The notes below the pieces were generated by a model. The model saw only the letters and a program-made list of their open reading frames with translations, was not told the DNA's origin and made no database searches. Source: Diadophis punctatus similis (taxonomy: Eukaryota > Chordata > Lepidosauria > Squamata > Dipsadidae). Taken from it: a stretch of DNA of 64,000 bases. The position numbers and the translations under genes are program-made. This document shows positions 60,202-64,000 of the stretch, one piece after another (the stretch's first letter is position 1; the number at the start of each line of letters is the position of its first letter). The DNA is taken from the NCBI GenBank assembly GCA_023053685.1, contig JALIGW010000143.1:50001-114000 (forward strand). The letters run 5' to 3'.

Positions 60202-60405
60202 GTGAACTTGCCTTTGCTGATGATTGTTTCTTAGGATGCTCAGCTGCTATCTGTTTTTATTTTTATCTGCTGAATTTTTTATACTTTGTCTTTCATTGAT
60301 TTTATGGTAAGCTGCCTAGAGTCCTATATATGAGTCTGCATAAATCAAAGGAGTAAATACATTTGTCACCCTCTCCTCTGCAAACAGCCTCAATCCCTTT
60401 TCTTT
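60201..60405. other. Non-coding spacer
   Basis: Nothing recognised. The phrase gtaagctgcctagagtccta resembles common LINE tail text, too short to assign. Confidence 0.35.
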
Positions 60406-60560
60406 TCTTTTTTTTAAATAGTTTTTATTGAATTATTTACATTTTAAAAAGACATACAAAAGAAAAAATATATGACAATAACAAGTACATTACAAACATA
60501 TAAAAACATAAAAAGTGCATACAGCTATAAAACTTTCAATCTCTATAGTTATCTTGCGGC
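60406..60560 (-). mobile_element. Possible poly(A)-tailed LINE 3' end
   Basis: Plus-strand ttttctttttttt then aaatagtttttattgaatta: on the minus strand this is an AATAAAA word followed by a poly(A)-like run, the layout of an L1-type 3' end. The body is too AT-rich to place firmly. Confidence 0.35.
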
Positions 60561-60647
60561 AATTATATATTGGCAGTTTATTTCTATATAGTTTTCAATT
60601 CCTTATTTTATGTATTTCTGTAACATGTATTATATAGTAATAGTAAC

Positions 60648-60764
<117 letters not shown>

Positions 60765-60841
60765 AATGGTGGTAATAATAATAGTAAGTAATAATAATAG
60801 TAATACAGAGAAAAAATATTCTTTTTAGTATTGTAACATCG

Positions 60842-60915
<74 letters not shown>
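60842..60915. repeat. (TA)n tract
   Basis: About 37 TA units next to the PLE end that follows. Confidence 0.97.
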
Positions 60916-60918
<3 letters not shown>

Positions 60919-61060
60919 TTCTGAGGTTTTCGCGGGTGTTTGTATGTAGGTCTTTGGGTATTCGGGTTTTCTCCCGCGTGGAATTGGAAGTGTCTTGGCG
61001 ACGTTTCGATGAAGTCTCATTCATCATCTTCAGGCTGGTGTCTTCTGCTTCCTGCTTCTA
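60916..61060 (-). mobile_element. PLE end, third type, with hammerhead-like motif
   Basis: Minus strand at 61,000-61,033: CTGAAGA, one extra T, stem II gatgaa/ttcatc (6 bp perfect), GAAA, CGTC. Followed by gccaagacacttccaattcc and cgggagaaaacccgaatacc, phrases known to me from PLE-related repeats of vertebrates. Stem I pairing is weak here (only gc/gc), so cleavage is uncertain. Confidence 0.65.
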
Positions 61061-61595
61061 GGAGCCCAAATGCATATATATGCATTTGTATAATAAGACT
61101 AGTTTTCTCATAAGTTTCTTGGCCGTACTTATACATGTCTCATTTGATTTATATTTGCATTTATAAAGCCTCAATCCCTTTTCAAGAGCTTCCAAGGAAG
61201 AAAACTGGAAAAATTCTATAATCAAGTTTTCTTCAGCCACAATTTAGGAACAAAAATAAATAAATAAACTGGACAATATTTGAGCAGAGGGGGAAGTGAT
61301 GTTATTCAGCCCTTTTTCTTTGTTTTCGCATGTCTGTTCTACAAGACACTAGAAATGGGCTGTTTCTCTTCCTGGTACTCACTTTCACCAAGGGATAAAT
61401 TAATTGTTGCCTGGGCTGAAAATGCACCTCAAACACCCCCTTCAATTTGTGTTTAATTTATACTCCATCCTATCACTGCCTAGCACTTTGGGGCAGCTTC
61501 CAACACTCAAATCCCATCTTAAAATAAGTGAAAAGAGGTTTACAAATGAATTTGTAATTCGTTTTCCAATTTAAAACAGAAACTGGAATTATTTT
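61061..61595. other. Unique-looking non-coding DNA
   Basis: No repeat family or exon recognised. Confidence 0.5.
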
Positions 61596-61596
61596 T

Positions 61597-63493
61597 AATT
61601 CTTAGGCATGAAAGCCTCCTGGGTGGCCTTGGGCCAATCACCAGGAGTCTGTGAGTTCTAGTCCAGCCTTAGGCACGAAACCTGGCTGGGTGATATAGAG
61701 CCAATCACCAGGAGAATGTGAGTTCTAGTCCAGCCTTAGGCATGAAAGCTGGCTGGGTGATATAGAGCCAATCACCAGGAGAATGTGCGTTCTAGTCCAG
61801 CCTCAGGCATGAAAGCCGGCTGGGTGATATAGAGCCAATCACCAGGAGTCTGTGAGTTCTAGTCCAGCCTTAGGCATGAAAGCTGGCTGGGTGATATAGA
61901 GCCAATCACCAGGAGTCTGTGAGTTCTAGTCCAGCCTTAGGCATGAAAGCTGGCTGGGTGATATAGAGCCAATCACCAGGAGAATGTGAGTTCTAGTCCA
62001 GCCTTAGGCATGAAAGCCGGCTGGGTGATATAGAGCCAATCACCAGTAGAATGTGAGTTCTAGTCCAGCCTTAGGCACGAAACCTGGCTGGGTGATATAG
62101 AGCCAATCACCAGGAGAATGTGAGTTCTAGTCCAGCCTTAGGCATGAAAGCTGGCTGGGTGATATAGAGCCAATCACCAGGAGAATGTGAGTTCTAGTCC
62201 AGCCTTAGGCATGAAAGCCGGCTGGGTGATATAGAGCCAATCACCAGGAGTCTGTGAGTTCTAGTCCAGCCTTAGGCATGAAAGCTGGCTGGGTGATATA
62301 GAGCCAATCACCAGGAGTCTGTGAGTTCTAGTCCAGCCTTAGGCATGAAAGCTGGTTGGGTGATATAGAGCCAATCACCAGGAGAATGTGAGTTCTAGTC
62401 CAGCCTCAGGCATGAAAGCTGGCTGGGTGATATAGAGCCAATCACCAGGAGTCTGTGAGTTCTAGTCCAGCCTTAGGCATGAAAGCTGGCTGGGTGATAT
62501 AGAGCCAATCACCAGGAGTCTGTGAGTTCTAGTCCAGCCTTAGTCATGAAAGCTGGCTGGGTGATATAGAGCCAATCACCAGGAGTTTGTGAGTTCTAGT
62601 CCAGCCTTAGGCATGAAAGCTGGCTGGGTGATATAGAGCCAATCACCAGGAGTTTGTGAGTTCTAGTCCAGCCTTAGTCATGAAAGCTGGCTGGGTGATA
62701 TAGAGCCAATCACCAGGAGTTTGTGAGTTCTAGTCCAGCCTTAGGCATGAAAGCTGGCTGGGTGATATAGAGCCAATCACCAGGAGTTTGTGAGTTCTAG
62801 TCCAGCCTTAGTCATGAAAGCTGGCTGGGTGATATAGAGCCAATCACCAGGAGTTTGTGAGTTCTAGTCCAGCCTTAGTCATGAAAGCTGGCTGGGTGAT
62901 ATAGAGCCAATCACCAGGAGTTTGTGAGTTCTAGTCCAGCCTTAGGCATGAAAGCTGGCTGGGTGATATAGAGCCAATCACCAGGAGTCTGTGAGTTCTA
63001 GTCCAGCCTCAGGCATGAAAGCTGGCTGGGTGATATAGAGCCAATCACCAGGAGTCTGTGAGTTCTAGTCCAGCCTCAGGCATGAAAGCTGGCTGGGTGA
63101 AATAGAGCCAATCACCAGGAGTCTATGAGTTCTAGTCCAGCCTCAGGCATGAAAGCTGGCTGGGTGATATAGAGCCAATCACCAGGAGTCTGTGAGTTCT
63201 AGTCCAGCCTCAGGCATGAAAGCTGGCTGGGTGATATAGAGCCAATCACCAGGAGACTGTGAGTTCTAGTCCAGCCTCAGGCATGAAAGCTGGCTGGGTG
63301 ATATAGAGCCAATCACCAGGAGAATGTGAGTTCTAGTCCAGCCTCAGGCATGAAAGCTGGCTGGGTGATATAGAGCCAATCACCAGGAGAATGTGAGTTC
63401 TAGTCCAGCCTTAGGCATGAAAGCTGGCTGGGTGATATAGAGCCAATCACCAGTAGAATGTGAGTTCTAGTCCAGCCTTAGCCATGAAAGCCA
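61597..63493 (+). repeat. 67-bp minisatellite, about 29 units
   Basis: Unit: ggctgggtgatatagagcca, atcaccaggagtctgtgagt, tctagtccagccttaggcat, gaaagct; exact period 67. Variants fall into sub-blocks (agaatg, agtctg, agtttg; ttaggc, tcaggc, ttagtc), showing stepwise local amplification. Each unit contains a B-box-like gagttctagtcc. It is an internal piece of the tRNA SINE at 50.5 kb. Confidence 0.96.
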
Positions 63494-63635
63494 GCTGGGT
63501 GACTTTGGGCCAGTTCTTCTCTCTCAGCCCAGCCCACCTCACAGGGTTGTTGTAGTAAGGAAAACAGGAGGAAGAAGGAGCATTAGGTATGGGCATCGCC
63601 TTATTTATAGCCAATAATAAAGGCAGGATGAAAAT
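63494..63635 (+). mobile_element. tRNA SINE (second family), 3' body after the minisatellite
   Basis: ctgggtgactttgggccagt, cccagcccacctcacagggt, tgttgtagtaagg, ggaggaagaaggagcattag, then aataataaaggcaggatgaa: the same 3' body as at 50,720-50,850, in phase with the last minisatellite unit. The tRNA head is absent upstream. Confidence 0.85.
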
Positions 63636-64000
63636 AAATACCTAAATATCCCAACATTCACTGGACTTTTGCTGTACAGAAGGGAAATTCTTATAGAGTT
63701 TGGGAAATTAGCAAACTTTTTCAACAGAGATCGGATTCCAGTCTGGTCAGTCCTGGGTGAAAAGGAATGGGTGATGTATTTCCTCAACTTCAAGCCCATG
63801 TGCCAGACAATCTCTCAGCCATGCTTTGGGGTTTTATTTTTATTTTCCTTTGGCAGAATTGTTGCTTACAGCAAAGCAAAACTTTTCCAATTGGCTTAAG
63901 CCAAGCCCCCCCCCACCCCACAAATCCTGAGCTTAATTCAGTGGCAGGAATTGCATTTTTCATTTCCCTTAAACAAAAAAATATCCGCATAGTGGAAGCC
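63636..64000. other. Unique-looking non-coding DNA
   Basis: No repeat or exon recognised to the window end. Confidence 0.45.

Noticed and set aside
61597..63493. Regular 67-bp array resembling a CRISPR at first glance
   Set aside because: There are no unique spacers; the whole unit is repeated and derives from a SINE. The genome is vertebrate.

Overview
This window looks like non-coding DNA from a squamate reptile, most likely a snake. No bacterial-type operons are present and I found no host exon I can defend. The diagnosis rests on the repeat set: Sauria-type tRNA SINEs with a BovB-like tail, BovB (RTE) and CR1 LINEs, L2-clade LINE pieces, Penelope-like elements (PLEs), very many hAT and Tigger-like MITEs, and a 1.4 kb GATA/GACA (Bkm-type) block of the kind first described from snakes. 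The species and chromosome cannot be read from the sequence.

Layout. 0-9 kb: a Tigger-like MITE, a 484-bp hAT element, Bkm satellite, old L2 and PLE pieces, tetranucleotide arrays and GGAA minisatellites. 9-20 kb: SINEs, PLE termini, three tandem copies of a tRNA-headed repeat carrying a hammerhead-ribozyme fold (11.56-12.19 kb), CR1 fragments and Tigger-like elements. 20-33 kb: nested CR1/SINE/hAT clusters, L2 tails, and a PLE with a GIY-YIG-like coding remnant followed by hammerhead-like motifs. 33-45 kb: a PLE terminal array, a 2-kb 14-bp minisatellite with an inverted arm, a second PLE type, and many hAT insertions. 45-53 kb: an L2 inside a hAT inside a CR1, more hATs, one with an internal 32-bp minisatellite, and another PLE terminal array. 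53.4-56.3 kb: the longest autonomous remnant, a CR1 with endonuclease and reverse transcriptase domains on the minus strand. 56.3-60 kb: an LTR-like segment, a PLE split by a hAT and a BovB, and another CR1. 60-64 kb: microsatellites, a third hammerhead-like PLE end, and a 29-copy 67-bp minisatellite grown inside a tRNA SINE.

Most informative points. (1) The repeat at 11.56-12.19 kb carries what reads as a complete type I hammerhead (CTGATGA, 5-bp stem II, GAAA, short palindromic stem III, pairing stem I) beside RNA polymerase III-type A and B boxes, in a tandem arrangement. (2) About 18 further hammerhead-like motifs mark PLE ends; several keep pairing stem I arms. (3) More than a dozen hAT-type elements have recognisable 8-bp target duplications, and five of them, from three families, sit at the same CCCTATAC-like site in four different CR1 copies. 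The remaining stretches are unique-looking non-coding DNA in which I see no gene.
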